The translations under genes and the position numbers were made by a program. A stretch of 64,000 nucleotides of DNA from positions 5,642,001 through 5,706,000 of the forward strand of contig NC_016604.1 in NCBI RefSeq assembly GCF_000230895.2. The letters are read 5' to 3'. Below, piece after piece: positions 9,524-17,434 of the stretch; position 1 is the stretch's first letter, and each line of letters opens with the position of its first letter. The notes below the pieces were generated by a model. It was not told where the DNA came from, searched no databases, and saw nothing but the letters and a program-made list of their open reading frames with translations. This DNA is from Mycolicibacterium rhodesiae NBB3 (GTDB lineage: Bacteria > Actinomycetota > Actinomycetes > Mycobacteriales > Mycobacteriaceae).

Positions 9524-9630
9524 AGCGTACCGACCAACGGGTATCCTGAACAACCGCATACGCGGTTACAGAGGTCTAACAACACCGCGCCTGCGGATAG
9601 TAATGAAGATCCGCTACCGACCGGTAGGGT
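9524..9630. promoter_or_regulatory. Divergent promoter region with palindrome (regulator/modA versus methyltransferase)
   Basis: Minus-strand -10 TACGCT (9524-9529) lies 7 nt before the regulator GTG. Plus-strand -10 TAGGGT (9625-9630) lies 8 nt before the methyltransferase GTG. Between them is a perfect inverted repeat AACCGC-ATAC-GCGGTT (9552-9567), a candidate operator for the HTH-TOBE protein. Confidence 0.45.
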
Positions 9631-9638
9631 GTCGCTCC

Positions 9639-10736
9639 GTGCCTGAGAAGCCTGCGAAAGTCCCACCCGCCCGCGTCGTCCGCATCATCGAATCCGCCCG
9701 CACCGCGCTACAGAAGGCCAACAGGGCGATGGTGCCCGGGTACGTCGCACTGCTCGAGACCGCACAGGGCGCTTGGGTGTCCCAGGCGCTCTACGTGGCC
9801 GCCAAGCTCGGGATCGCCGACGAACTCGCAGACGGTCCCAAGACAGCCGATCAGGTGGCCGCCAAGGTGGGCGGGCACCCGGACTCGGTATTCCGCCTGA
9901 TGCGGATGCTCGCCGGCCGCGATGTGTTCCGCCAGCTTCAGGATGGGCGGTTCGAACTGGCCGCGATGGGCCAGGCGTTGCGCGCCGATGCACCCGGCTC
10001 GCTGCGACCGATGGTCCTTTTCATCGGATCTCCCGAGCACTGGGCGGAATGGGGTGAGCTGCTGTACTCGGTGCAGACGGGGCGGCCGTCGCCCGAAAAG
10101 CTATACGGGAAGTCGTACTTCGAGCATCTCGATGAGGCGCCCGAGCAGGCCGCGATCTTCAACGACGCCATGTCGACGATGGCGGCCATGGCCAACGAGA
10201 CGGTGATTCCGGCGTACGACTTCTCCAAGTTCAAGCTCATCGTCGACGTCGGTGGCGGGCACGGCCGGCTGATCAGCGCGATCTTGCGCTCAGCCCCGAC
10301 CGCGCGCGGTGTCCTGTTCGACCTTCCGTCAGTCGTCGCAGGCGCAGACCCGGTACTCGCGGAGGCGGGCGTCGCACATCGATGCGCCGTCGAGGGCGGC
10401 TCGTTCATGGACTCGGTGCCCGATGGCGCCGACGCCTATGTGTTGAAATCGATCATCCACGACTGGGACGACGACATCTCCGAGAAGATCCTGCGCAACG
10501 TGCGCACCGCTATCGCGCCGAACGGCCGGCTGCTCTTGCTCGAGCTTGTGCTGCCTGAGCGCGCAACCGCCAACTGGGGAGCCGTCCTCGACATGGAGAT
10601 GCTCGTATCGCCGGGCGGCCGGGAACGCACGCGCGCCGAGTTCGCCAACCTGTTGGCACGATGTGGATTCCGGCTCACCCGTGTCGTCGACACCGCGACA
10701 CCGATGATGTCGATCGTGGAAGCGGCGCCGGCTTAG
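9639..10736 (+). CDS. SAM-dependent O-methyltransferase (plant-OMT/hydroxyneurosporene type)
   Basis: A 365-residue family-2 O-methyltransferase. An N-terminal winged-helix dimerisation domain (residues about 45-115; LGIADELADGPKTADQVA) precedes a Rossmann SAM domain with VDVGGGHGRL and the catalytic-region IIHDWDDD, where His is the usual general base. Acceptor substrate unknown. GTG at 9639 (VPEKPAKVPP) is chosen because a -10 lies 8 nt upstream; the earlier ATG at 9603 would place that promoter inside the gene. The stop overlaps that of the convergent membrane protein (TTAG). Confidence 0.88.
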   Translation: MPEKPAKVPPARVVRIIESARTALQKANRAMVPGYVALLETAQGAWVSQALYVAAKLGIADELADGPKTADQVAAKVGGHPDSVFRLMRMLAGRDVFRQLQDGRFELAAMGQALRADAPGSLRPMVLFIGSPEHWAEWGELLYSVQTGRPSPEKLYGKSYFEHLDEAPEQAAIFNDAMSTMAAMANETVIPAYDFSKFKLIVDVGGGHGRLISAILRSAPTARGVLFDLPSVVAGADPVLAEAGVAHRCAVEGGSFMDSVPDGADAYVLKSIIHDWDDDISEKILRNVRTAIAPNGRLLLLELVLPERATANWGAVLDMEMLVSPGGRERTRAEFANLLARCGFRLTRVVDTATPMMSIVEAAPA

Positions 10737-11515
10737 CGTTTCTTCTCGCGCACCTTGTACGTCGAGGGCCACGACTCACGGGTTTCGTCCCCGACGAGCG
10801 GGACGCCCTTGCTGCCGATCCTGATGTCGAACGCCTCCTTGCCCGCGCCGACCTCACGGTTGGCGTGTTCGGTGGCCAAATAGATCAGCTGGTCGATCTC
10901 CGCTTCGGCGAACGCCACGAAGGTGGTGTTTCGGACGATCTCCTCGTCCGGGGGCGCCATCCGTTCGGGCAGGATCCGCGATGCCAGCGCGGCAAGTCCC
11001 AGCAACGAGAACGGGAGGACCCAGTAACAGACGAACGACAACGGCGTCTTCGTGTCCAGGATCGTCGCTTCGCCGTAGACGATGGGCGGTATCGCCGACG
11101 ACACCGTCATCCCTGCGAACGCAGCCACCCAGATCCAGGTCAGCACGTTGGTGATCTTCTTGAACAGGTCCGTCTCGATGACTTCCTTCGGCTGGCCGAC
11201 CTCGGCGAACTCCCGCACGAAGGGCTTGCCCAAGAGCACGCTGCCCAGTGCGACGAGGAAGATTCCCGCGCTGCTCAACGGCTGCAACCACTGCTCCATG
11301 AACGACTGGCTCAGCGTGAACGTCAGGACCGCGAGGATCAAAAACGTTGCCACCGCGCCGATTTCGAGGGTACGGCCAGCTGCCCCCCGCATGCGGCCGA
11401 TCACGAAGGATCCGACGGCGACCGCCAGCGCCACCAGTACGGCGGCGGCGAACGGAACGTTTCCAACCAGGACCCAGTAGACGATCCACGGCGCGAAGCC
11501 AAACAGAATTCCCAC
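10733..11515 (-). CDS. Six-segment integral membrane protein, unknown function
   Basis: A 260-residue protein with about six hydrophobic segments (VYWVLVGNVPFAAAVLVALAV, ATFLILAVLTFTL, LSSAGIFLVALGSVLLG, VLTWIWVAAFAGMTV, FVCYWVLPFSLLGLAALA). A soluble C-terminal domain of about 80 residues (PPDEEIVRNTTFVAFAEAEI ... STYKVREKKR) follows. I do not recognise the family and saw no catalytic motif. GTG at 11515. It is divergent from the RidA gene across an 80-bp region with an inverted repeat. Confidence 0.8.
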   Translation of the reverse strand: MGILFGFAPWIVYWVLVGNVPFAAAVLVALAVAVGSFVIGRMRGAAGRTLEIGAVATFLILAVLTFTLSQSFMEQWLQPLSSAGIFLVALGSVLLGKPFVREFAEVGQPKEVIETDLFKKITNVLTWIWVAAFAGMTVSSAIPPIVYGEATILDTKTPLSFVCYWVLPFSLLGLAALASRILPERMAPPDEEIVRNTTFVAFAEAEIDQLIYLATEHANREVGAGKEAFDIRIGSKGVPLVGDETRESWPSTYKVREKKR

Positions 11516-11528
11516 GGTGGGTCAGTTT

Positions 11529-11560
11529 AGGTTGTCAGTCAAGCGCCTGACTGTAAACCT
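11529..11560. promoter_or_regulatory. Imperfect inverted repeat, candidate operator
   Basis: Arms AGGTTGTCAGTC and GACTGTAAACCT (10 of 12 positions complementary) separated by 8 bp, in the divergent promoter region of the membrane protein and RidA. A RidA -10 (TAGGTT, 11584-11589) lies 6 nt before its ATG. Confidence 0.4.
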
Positions 11561-11595
11561 CTTGCGTCGCCGAACGCTGCGAATAGGTTGTACTG

Positions 11596-11958
11596 ATGCA
11601 GCGGCACAACGTCTCCTCGGGCTCGGAATTCGAGTCGACGGTCGGGTATTCGCGCGCCGTGCGGATCGGGCCGCACGTCGCCGTCGCCGGCACCACGGGT
11701 GCGGGCGACGGCATCGCGTCGCAGACGCGGGATGCGTTGCGTCGCATCGACAGTGCGCTGCAGGAAGTCGGCGCGACGATGTCGGACGTGATCCGCACCC
11801 GCATGTTCGTCACCGACATGTCCAAGTGGGGCGAGGTCGGCCGGGTGCACGCCGAGGTGTTCGGCGACATCAGGCCCGCGGCCACCATGGTGGAGGTGAC
11901 CGCGTTGATCGCGCCGGAGCTGATGGTCGAGATCGAGGTCGACGCGTACGTCACCTAG
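11596..11958 (+). CDS. RidA/YjgF/YER057c family protein (Rv2704 type)
   Basis: A 120-residue RidA-fold protein; the family hydrolyses reactive enamine/imine intermediates made by PLP enzymes. The core is recognisable: VAVAGTTGAGDGIASQTRDALRRI, IRTRMFVTDMSKW and the C-terminal MVEVTALIAPELMVEIEVDA. The usual RxCxE-type arginine is in the IRTRMF strand, while the final loop has E rather than the canonical VE-x-ALP, so catalytic activity is uncertain. ATG at 11596 with a -10 six nt upstream suggests a leaderless mRNA. Stops overlap with DUF952 as CTAG. Confidence 0.88.
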   Translation: MQRHNVSSGSEFESTVGYSRAVRIGPHVAVAGTTGAGDGIASQTRDALRRIDSALQEVGATMSDVIRTRMFVTDMSKWGEVGRVHAEVFGDIRPAATMVEVTALIAPELMVEIEVDAYVT

Positions 11959-12314
11959 GGCGACACCGGTCCGAACCTGCCGTTCCCATCCGGTTCATAC
12001 GAGGTGACGCTAATCACAGCCGTCACAGGTAGTGGACCGTACAAATGTGGGAACACCATCGCAGCAGGATCAGTGGGGACACCCGGTTCCCAGCGGATCG
12101 GGGAGGACAGCCGTGCAGGGTCGACACGCAGCAGCACGAGGTCGGTGCGGCCTGCGTAGAGCCGATTCGCCGGCAGATGCACCTGCTCAGGCGTCGACAG
12201 ATGCACGAATCCATGCGCAGTCAATGACTCGGGACGGAGCTCACCGTCCGTTTGGGCCGACCGCCAATCTTCGGCACCGCAAACGTGGACCAGCACAGCC
12301 GGCAAGGGTCGCAT
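11955..12314 (-). CDS. DUF952 family protein
   Basis: A 119-residue protein with the DUF952 signature pattern: VHVCGAEDWRSAQ at the start, GFVHLSTPEQVHLPANRLY in the middle and FPHLYGPLPVTAV near the end. The conserved His and the R-W-E segment resemble glutathione-S-transferase-like/ART-like small enzymes by family notes, but function is unknown. ATG at 12314 has GGGTGGCGGT just upstream. Longer in-frame extension upstream runs through a promoter-like region and is not supported. Confidence 0.85.
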   Translation of the reverse strand: MRPLPAVLVHVCGAEDWRSAQTDGELRPESLTAHGFVHLSTPEQVHLPANRLYAGRTDLVLLRVDPARLSSPIRWEPGVPTDPAAMVFPHLYGPLPVTAVISVTSYEPDGNGRFGPVSP

Positions 12315-12445
12315 ACCGCCACCCTGCCGCGTCGGCAACTCGGCGTAACGGTGAGACACGACACACCGGTAAACCCCTAGGGAACAAGGCCGAAACCGAA
12401 AGCGTCTGAGACAGTAGAGATACGCGAGCAATCGATGGAGGTGCC

Positions 12446-12637
12446 ATGACCGCAACGCTCATTAGCCCGGAATTGACCAAGGCTGACCGCTGCGATCGCT
12501 GCGGAGCCGCGGCTCGCGTACGCGCAACGCTCCCGTCGGGCGGGCAACTGCTGTTCTGCCAGCATCACGCCAACGAGCACGAGGCGAAGCTGGTGGAGCT
12601 GGCCGCCGTGCTCCAAGTGAGCCCGGTGGAGGCCTAG
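12446..12637 (+). CDS. DUF7455 small metal-binding protein
   Basis: A 63-residue protein with C16-x2-C19 and C38-x-H-H ligands (CDRCG and FCQHHANEHE), a compact zinc-binding fold. A GGAGG ribosome site sits right before the ATG. Conserved next to sigB in mycobacteria (Rv2705c-Rv2707 neighbourhood). Role unknown; possibly a small RNA- or protein-binding ribbon. Confidence 0.85.
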   Translation: MTATLISPELTKADRCDRCGAAARVRATLPSGGQLLFCQHHANEHEAKLVELAAVLQVSPVEA

Positions 12638-12700
12638 CAGCCGACACGGCCGCCGCCCTGCGGGGCGGACCCTGGAGTCGTCAGGAATGCTGGACTGGTC

Positions 12701-13684
12701 ATGAGCGATCAGTCCCAGCCGCTGCCGCGGCCGCCTTCGCGCCACCACATCCGCCATATCGTTCGACGGACTCTTTCCAAGAGCTGGGACGACTCGATTT
12801 TCTCCGAGTCGGCACAGGCCGCGTTCTGGTGTGCGCTGTCGCTGCCGCCGCTGCTGCTCGGAATGCTCGGCAGTCTGTCCTACATCGCGCCGCTGTTCGG
12901 TCCGGAAACGCTGCCTGCGATCCAGGACCAGTTGATCAGCACGGCTGAGCGCTTCTTCTCGTCGAGCGTCGTGAACGAGATCATCGCGCCGACCGTGCGC
13001 GACATCGTCAAGAACGCGAGAGGCGAAGTCGTGTCGATCGGTTTCGTGATCTCGCTGTGGGCGGGCTCGTCGGCGATCTCGTCGTTCGTCGACTCCGTCG
13101 TCGAGGCCCACGACCAGACACCGCTGCGTCACCCCGTGCGCCAACGCTTCTTCGCCCTCGGCCTGTACGTGGTGATGCTGGTGGCGGCAATCGCCTCTGC
13201 GCCCTTCGTCGCCCTCGGACCGCGCAAGATCTCCGCGCATCTGCCTGAAGGCTTGGACAACGCGCTGGCCTCTGGCTACTACCCGCTGTTGTTCGTCATC
13301 CTGGTGGTCAGCGTGAACATCCTCTACCGGGTGTCGCTGCCCGAACCGCTGCCGTCGCACCGGCTCATCCTCGGCTCGGTGCTTGCGACGGTGGTGTTCT
13401 TGATTGCGACGTTGGGCCTGCGGTTCTATCTGACCTGGATCACCAGCACGGGATACACGTATGGCGCGCTCGCGACGCCGATCGCGTTCCTGCTGTTCGC
13501 GTTCTTCCTCGGCTTCGCGATCATGCTGGGCGCTGAGCTCAACGCTGCCATTCAGGAGGAGTGGCCGGCCTCGACCACCCATGCCAACCGGGTGCGGGCG
13601 TGGCTGAAGCGCAAGGCCGAGGCGAAGCTCAACGGAGGCGGCAAGCCCGCCGCAGACGCAACGTCGGACGCCGCTACTTCTTGA
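12701..13684 (+). CDS. YihY/BrkB (UPF0761) family membrane protein (Rv2707 type)
   Basis: A 327-residue integral membrane protein of the YihY/virulence-factor BrkB family. About six hydrophobic segments are seen (ALSLPPLLLGMLGSLSYIAP, VVSIGFVISLWAGSSAISSF, FALGLYVVMLVAAIASAPFV, YYPLLFVILVVSVNILY, LILGSVLATVVFLIATLG, IAFLLFAFFLGFAIMLGAEL). The family hallmark FVISLWAGSSAI...DSVVEAHDQ is present. Substrate unknown despite its historic RNase BN label. The 3' end overlaps convergent DUF3039 by 11 nt. Confidence 0.88.
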   Translation: MSDQSQPLPRPPSRHHIRHIVRRTLSKSWDDSIFSESAQAAFWCALSLPPLLLGMLGSLSYIAPLFGPETLPAIQDQLISTAERFFSSSVVNEIIAPTVRDIVKNARGEVVSIGFVISLWAGSSAISSFVDSVVEAHDQTPLRHPVRQRFFALGLYVVMLVAAIASAPFVALGPRKISAHLPEGLDNALASGYYPLLFVILVVSVNILYRVSLPEPLPSHRLILGSVLATVVFLIATLGLRFYLTWITSTGYTYGALATPIAFLLFAFFLGFAIMLGAELNAAIQEEWPASTTHANRVRAWLKRKAEAKLNGGGKPAADATSDAATS

Positions 13685-13910
13685 GCTTCTCGTAGATCTT
13701 CTTGCAGTCCGGGCAGACCGGCGACCCTGGTTTGGCCGCTTTGGTGACCGGGAACACCTCGCCGCAGAGTGCGACGACATGCGTACCCATCACGGCGCTC
13801 TCGGCGATCTTGTCCTTCTTGACGTAGTGGAAGAACTTCGGGGCGTCGTCGTCGGTCCCGTCGTCGACGCGTTCATCGGTGTCGGTGCGTTCGATCGTCT
13901 GGGTTCGCAT
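13674..13910 (-). CDS. DUF3039 small zinc-binding protein (Rv2708c type)
   Basis: A 78-residue protein with an acidic N-terminus and a probable metal site made of H28, H44, C49, C66 and C69 (FFHYVKKDKI, GTHVVALCG, SPVCPDCKKIYEKLKK). The DUF3039 family is actinobacterial and always near sigB/ideR; function unknown. ATG at 13910. Convergent with and overlapping the YihY gene. Confidence 0.9.
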   Translation of the reverse strand: MRTQTIERTDTDERVDDGTDDDAPKFFHYVKKDKIAESAVMGTHVVALCGEVFPVTKAAKPGSPVCPDCKKIYEKLKK

Positions 13911-13975
13911 GCCCCCATTTTGCCCGTAAGAATTACGACACGTACAGCCGACCGCGAGTGTGGAACAGTGGAGGT

Positions 13976-14377
13976 ATGAAACAAAGCCCTGAGCTGAGTT
14001 TCGACGATGACGGACAACCAGTCCTGATCACGCGAGCGGCTCCAGCCTATGAGGAGCAGCACCGCGAACGGGTGCGCAGGTACCTGAAGCTCATGTTCTG
14101 GCGTGTGCCGGCGTTGATCGGGGCCGCAGTCGCGTATGGCATTTGGCAGAACGGACTCATCTCGCTGGTGATCCTCGTCGCGTCGATCCCGTTGCCGTGG
14201 ATGGCCGTGCTGATCGCCAACGATCGTCCCCCGCGCCGGGCCGAGGAGCCTCGCCGCTACGAGTCGACGCGGCGAATCCCGCTGTTTCCGACAGCCGAAC
14301 GGCCCGCCCTGGAATATCGCGCGTACTCGTCACGGCAAGCCGACGAGACCGAACCGCCCCGCGATGTTGCGGGCTGA
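13976..14377 (+). CDS. DUF3099 membrane protein (Rv2709 type)
   Basis: A 133-residue protein with two membrane segments (FWRVPALIGAAVAYGIWQNG and LISLVILVASIPLPWMAVLI, residues about 44-82) forming a hairpin. A 43-residue polar N-terminus precedes it, and a charged C-terminal tail (DRPPRRAEEPRRYEST) follows. DUF3099 family, function unknown. ATG at 13976 is preferred over one 18 nt earlier because GTGGAGG sits directly upstream. Confidence 0.85.
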   Translation: MKQSPELSFDDDGQPVLITRAAPAYEEQHRERVRRYLKLMFWRVPALIGAAVAYGIWQNGLISLVILVASIPLPWMAVLIANDRPPRRAEEPRRYESTRRIPLFPTAERPALEYRAYSSRQADETEPPRDVAG

Positions 14378-14461
14378 GGAATTTCTAGCGCTATTCTCAG
14401 CGCATTCTCAGGTCAAGATCGAATAACCGCAGATCAGAACGTGTGAACCGGCCAGAGGCTG

Positions 14462-14489
14462 GGAACTCCTACGGGCAGATGAGCGTTAT
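14462..14489 (+). promoter_or_regulatory. ECF (SigE/SigH-type) promoter of sigB
   Basis: GGAAC (14462-14466), 17-nt spacer, CGTT (14484-14487), the mycobacterial SigE/SigH consensus; M. tuberculosis sigB is known to be driven by these factors. A perfect inverted repeat ATGAGC-gttata-GCTCAT (14479-14496) overlaps the -10 and could be an operator. Confidence 0.75.
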
Positions 14490-14524
14490 AGCTCATGACA
14501 GATCGACCCGATCAGGAGGCCGTC

Positions 14525-15484
14525 ATGGCAAATGCCACCATTAGCCGCATCGAGGGTGACTTGGACGCCCAGAGTCCAGCTGCCGACCTCGTCCGCGTGT
14601 ATTTGAACGGCATTGGCAAAACGGCCTTGCTCAATGCAGCCGATGAGGTTGAACTCGCAAAGCGCATCGAGGCAGGTCTTTATGCGCAGCATCTGCTCGC
14701 GACACGGAAGCGCTTGGGCGAGAACCGCAAACGCGATTTGGCCGCAGTCGTGCGCGACGGCGAAGCCGCCCGACGCCACCTGCTCGAAGCCAACCTTCGC
14801 CTCGTGGTGTCCCTGGCCAAGCGCTACACCGGGCGCGGCATGCCGCTGCTCGATCTGATCCAGGAAGGCAACCTCGGCCTGATCCGGGCGATGGAAAAGT
14901 TCGACTACGCCAAGGGATTCAAGTTCTCGACCTACGCGACGTGGTGGATCCGCCAGGCGATCACCCGCGGTATGGCCGATCAGAGCCGCACGATCCGGCT
15001 GCCCGTCCACTTGGTCGAGCAGGTCAACAAGCTCGCACGGATCAAGCGCGAGATGCACCAGAACCTCGGGCGCGAAGCCACCGACGAGGAGCTGGCCGCC
15101 GAATCGGGCATTCCTGTGGAGAAGATCAACGATCTGCTCGAGCACAGCCGCGATCCGGTGAGCCTGGACATGCCGGTGGGAAGCGACGAAGAGGCACCGC
15201 TGGGCGACTTCATCGAGGACGCCGAGGCGATGTCGGCCGAGAACGCCGTGATCTCCGAACTGCTGCACACCGACATTCGCCATGTGCTGGCCACGCTCGA
15301 CGAGCGCGAACAGCAGGTGATCCGGCTGCGCTTCGGCCTGGACGACGGGCAGCCGCGCACCCTGGACCAGATCGGCAAGCTGTTCGGTCTGTCGCGCGAG
15401 CGGGTGCGTCAGATCGAGCGCGAGGTGATGGCCAAGCTTCGCAACGGCGAACGGGCCGACCGGCTGCGGTCCTACGCCAGCTAG
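14525..15484 (+). CDS. sigB: Principal-like sigma factor SigB
   Basis: General-stress, primary-like sigma factor of 319 residues, very close to M. tuberculosis SigB (e.g. AQSPAADLVRVYLNGIGKTA). Region 2 NLRLVVSLAKRYTGRGM and KFSTYATWWIRQAI, region 3 MHQNLGREATDEEL and region 4.2 GLSRERVRQIEREVMAKL are intact. It lacks the long N-terminal tail of SigA. ATG at 14525 is chosen for its AGGAGG five nt upstream; a start 30 nt earlier would overlap the promoter palindrome. Followed by a perfect terminator. Confidence 0.97.
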   Translation: MANATISRIEGDLDAQSPAADLVRVYLNGIGKTALLNAADEVELAKRIEAGLYAQHLLATRKRLGENRKRDLAAVVRDGEAARRHLLEANLRLVVSLAKRYTGRGMPLLDLIQEGNLGLIRAMEKFDYAKGFKFSTYATWWIRQAITRGMADQSRTIRLPVHLVEQVNKLARIKREMHQNLGREATDEELAAESGIPVEKINDLLEHSRDPVSLDMPVGSDEEAPLGDFIEDAEAMSAENAVISELLHTDIRHVLATLDEREQQVIRLRFGLDDGQPRTLDQIGKLFGLSRERVRQIEREVMAKLRNGERADRLRSYAS

Positions 15485-15496
15485 AACGTCCCCCCT

Positions 15497-15527
15497 GAAT
15501 GCCCGCCGGTACGCCCGGCGGGCATTC
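15497..15527 (+). terminator. Intrinsic terminator after sigB
   Basis: A perfect 13-bp stem (GAATGCCCGCCGG / CCGGCGGGCATTC) with a 5-nt loop, followed by TTACTT; 13 nt after the sigB stop codon. Confidence 0.9.
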
Positions 15528-15579
15528 TTACTTGTCCGTGTCGGCAGGCGTAGCGCCGCTGTTCAGACCGCCTGCCCGG

Positions 15580-15585
15580 TAGACT
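15580..15585 (+). promoter_or_regulatory. Candidate ideR -10 element
   Basis: TAGACT 23 nt before the ideR ATG, with GGAGGG ribosome site in between. The sigB terminator just upstream suggests ideR has its own promoter here. Confidence 0.4.
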
Positions 15586-15608
15586 CGCCCCTGACGGAGG
15601 GTTGTGAA

Positions 15609-16301
15609 ATGAACGATCTGGTCGACACCACCGAGATGTACCTGCGCACGATCTACGACCTCGAAGAAGAGGGCGTAGTGCCGCTGCGTGCCCGCATCGC
15701 CGAACGCCTCGACCAGAGTGGCCCGACCGTGAGCCAGACCGTCTCCCGGATGGAGCGGGACGGCCTGCTGCACGTCGCAGGCGACCGGCACCTCCAGCTG
15801 ACCGACAAGGGTCGTGGCCTCGCCGTCGCCGTGATGCGCAAGCACCGGCTCGCCGAGCGACTGCTGGTCGACGTGATCGGGCTGCCGTGGGAGGAAGTCC
15901 ACGCCGAAGCCTGCCGCTGGGAACACGTGATGAGCGAGGACGTCGAGCGCCGCCTGGTTCGCGTCCTCGACAACCCCACCACCTCCCCCTTCGGCAATCC
16001 CATCCCAGGTCTGTCCGAGCTCGGTCTCGCCTCGAGCGACCCGGGCGCCGAGATCAACCTGGTTCGGCTCACCGAGTTGCCCGCCGGGATGCCCGTCGCT
16101 GTCGTGGTGCGGCAGCTGACTGAGCACGTCCAGGGCGACGTCGAGCTCATCGGTCGGCTCAAGGACGCCGGCGTGGTGCCCAATGCCCGCGTGACCGTCG
16201 AAGTCAACGACCACGGCGGCGTGATGATCGTCATCCCCGGGCACGAGCAGGTCGAATTGCCCCACCACATGGCGCACGCCGTGAAGGTGGAAAAGGTCTA
16301 A
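15609..16301 (+). CDS. ideR: Iron-dependent regulator IdeR (DtxR family)
   Basis: Fe2+-activated repressor/activator of siderophore and storage genes. The 230-residue protein has an N-terminal winged helix (TTEMYLRTIYDLEEEG ... QSGPTVSQTVSRMERDGLL), the metal/dimer domain (residues about 74-140; HRLAERLL, EACRWEHVMS with the C102-type cysteine and His ligands) and the C-terminal SH3-like domain (GVMIVIPGHEQVEL). Closely matches M. tuberculosis IdeR. Its stop is interleaved with that of convergent DUF4192 (CTAA). Confidence 0.97.
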   Translation: MNDLVDTTEMYLRTIYDLEEEGVVPLRARIAERLDQSGPTVSQTVSRMERDGLLHVAGDRHLQLTDKGRGLAVAVMRKHRLAERLLVDVIGLPWEEVHAEACRWEHVMSEDVERRLVRVLDNPTTSPFGNPIPGLSELGLASSDPGAEINLVRLTELPAGMPVAVVVRQLTEHVQGDVELIGRLKDAGVVPNARVTVEVNDHGGVMIVIPGHEQVELPHHMAHAVKVEKV

Positions 16302-17335
16302 CCGGCTCGGCGCCCGAACGCGCGCCTCGGCGGCAGCCGCACTCCCAGGCGATTCGCCAGCCGATATCCGGTCGTGGCCAGATCGCGGATCTGCTCCGGG
16401 CGCATCCCCGACTGCAGAGCCGTATCGAGCATGCCCGCCATGCGATGGCTGTCGTCGCACCGCAGCGCTGCATCCAGCGACACCCCGGCCAGCGGGCCAT
16501 CCCCACGCGTATACGCTGAGAACGCCAGCAGCACAAGCGCTTCCACGCGCCAAGGTTCGGGCAGTGTCCGCGACAGCTCGGCCCACAGCGACTCCGCCTG
16601 CCCCGCGTAGTCCCCCACTGCCAGGGCATAGAGCGTGTCGCGCACCAGCGGGTCGGTCAGCGCGCAGGCCAGCCGTGCGGCGGTGTCATCGGCTAGCGGC
16701 CGCCCATCGGCAACGTCCGCAGCGGCCGCCATCGCCGTCTCGACGTCACGCCGCGCGTCGGCGTCGCTGCGGGCGTCCTCACAGCTGCCGATCATCTCGG
16801 CCAGCGCGACGCTGCGGGCCGGGTCGGCGGTGGCGATCACCTCCTGAAGCTCTGCGCGCCGCGCGTAGAGTCGGCGGCCGTCCAGCACCGCGGCCGCAGC
16901 CAGCGGCGATGCAGACGGATCCTCGACGCTGCCGGTATGACCGCAACCGTCCGCGCAGTGCCACCGTCCCCCGGCGGCGATCCGGTCGACGACATGCGCA
17001 GCGAGCAGCTCGATGCCGCGCTCTGCCAGCGCCGACGACAGCGACGCGGCCAGTCTGCGGTATGCCTCATTGCACATCCGGCAGCCCGCCGCCTCATCGT
17101 CGACGACGACCGCGATCGCCGCATCGGGTCCCGCCGTCGCGGCCACGTCGGCGATGTGCTCGACCGACGCGGTCAGCTCGTCGGAAAGATCAACGCGCAT
17201 AACGCATCCCATCTCGCCGCGGTCGACCGTGACCAGAACGAGCGATTTCTCGGGCACAAAGCCCAGCACAGCAGGCAGGGCGGCGATCAGAACTCCGGGA
17301 CGGTTCAGCTGGAAGTCAGATGATTGCGATGTCAT
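16298..17335 (-). CDS. DUF4192 family protein (Rv2712c type)
   Basis: A 345-residue soluble protein starting MTSQSSDFQLNRPGVLIAAL, with the family N-terminus LGFVPEKSLVLVTVDRGEMG. A central Cys-containing part (GCRMCNEAYRRL, HCADGCGHTG) may bind metal. The C-terminal half is helical, with ALVLLAFSAYTRGDGPLAGV. DUF4192 is restricted to actinobacteria; function unknown. ATG at 17335 was chosen over one 39 nt upstream because GGTGGGGG precedes it. Confidence 0.88.
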   Translation of the reverse strand: MTSQSSDFQLNRPGVLIAALPAVLGFVPEKSLVLVTVDRGEMGCVMRVDLSDELTASVEHIADVAATAGPDAAIAVVVDDEAAGCRMCNEAYRRLAASLSSALAERGIELLAAHVVDRIAAGGRWHCADGCGHTGSVEDPSASPLAAAAVLDGRRLYARRAELQEVIATADPARSVALAEMIGSCEDARSDADARRDVETAMAAAADVADGRPLADDTAARLACALTDPLVRDTLYALAVGDYAGQAESLWAELSRTLPEPWRVEALVLLAFSAYTRGDGPLAGVSLDAALRCDDSHRMAGMLDTALQSGMRPEQIRDLATTGYRLANRLGVRLPPRRAFGRRAG

Positions 17336-17434
17336 GCCCCCACCGTCGCGGTCCGGACCCACACGTCCGCCCACCTCGGTGCCGTACGGCGTTCACGTGG
17401 GGATGAATCCGCGGTTGGGGATGAACGAAACGAA

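Noticed and set aside
11527..11540. TTAGGTT resembling half of an IdeR iron box
   Set aside because: The second half (AACCTAA spaced as in the 19-bp box) is missing; the real symmetry is a longer, different inverted repeat.
12377..13780. 467-codon minus-strand frame across the YihY gene
   Set aside because: Arg/Gln/His-rich shadow without motifs, antisense to a recognisable membrane protein.
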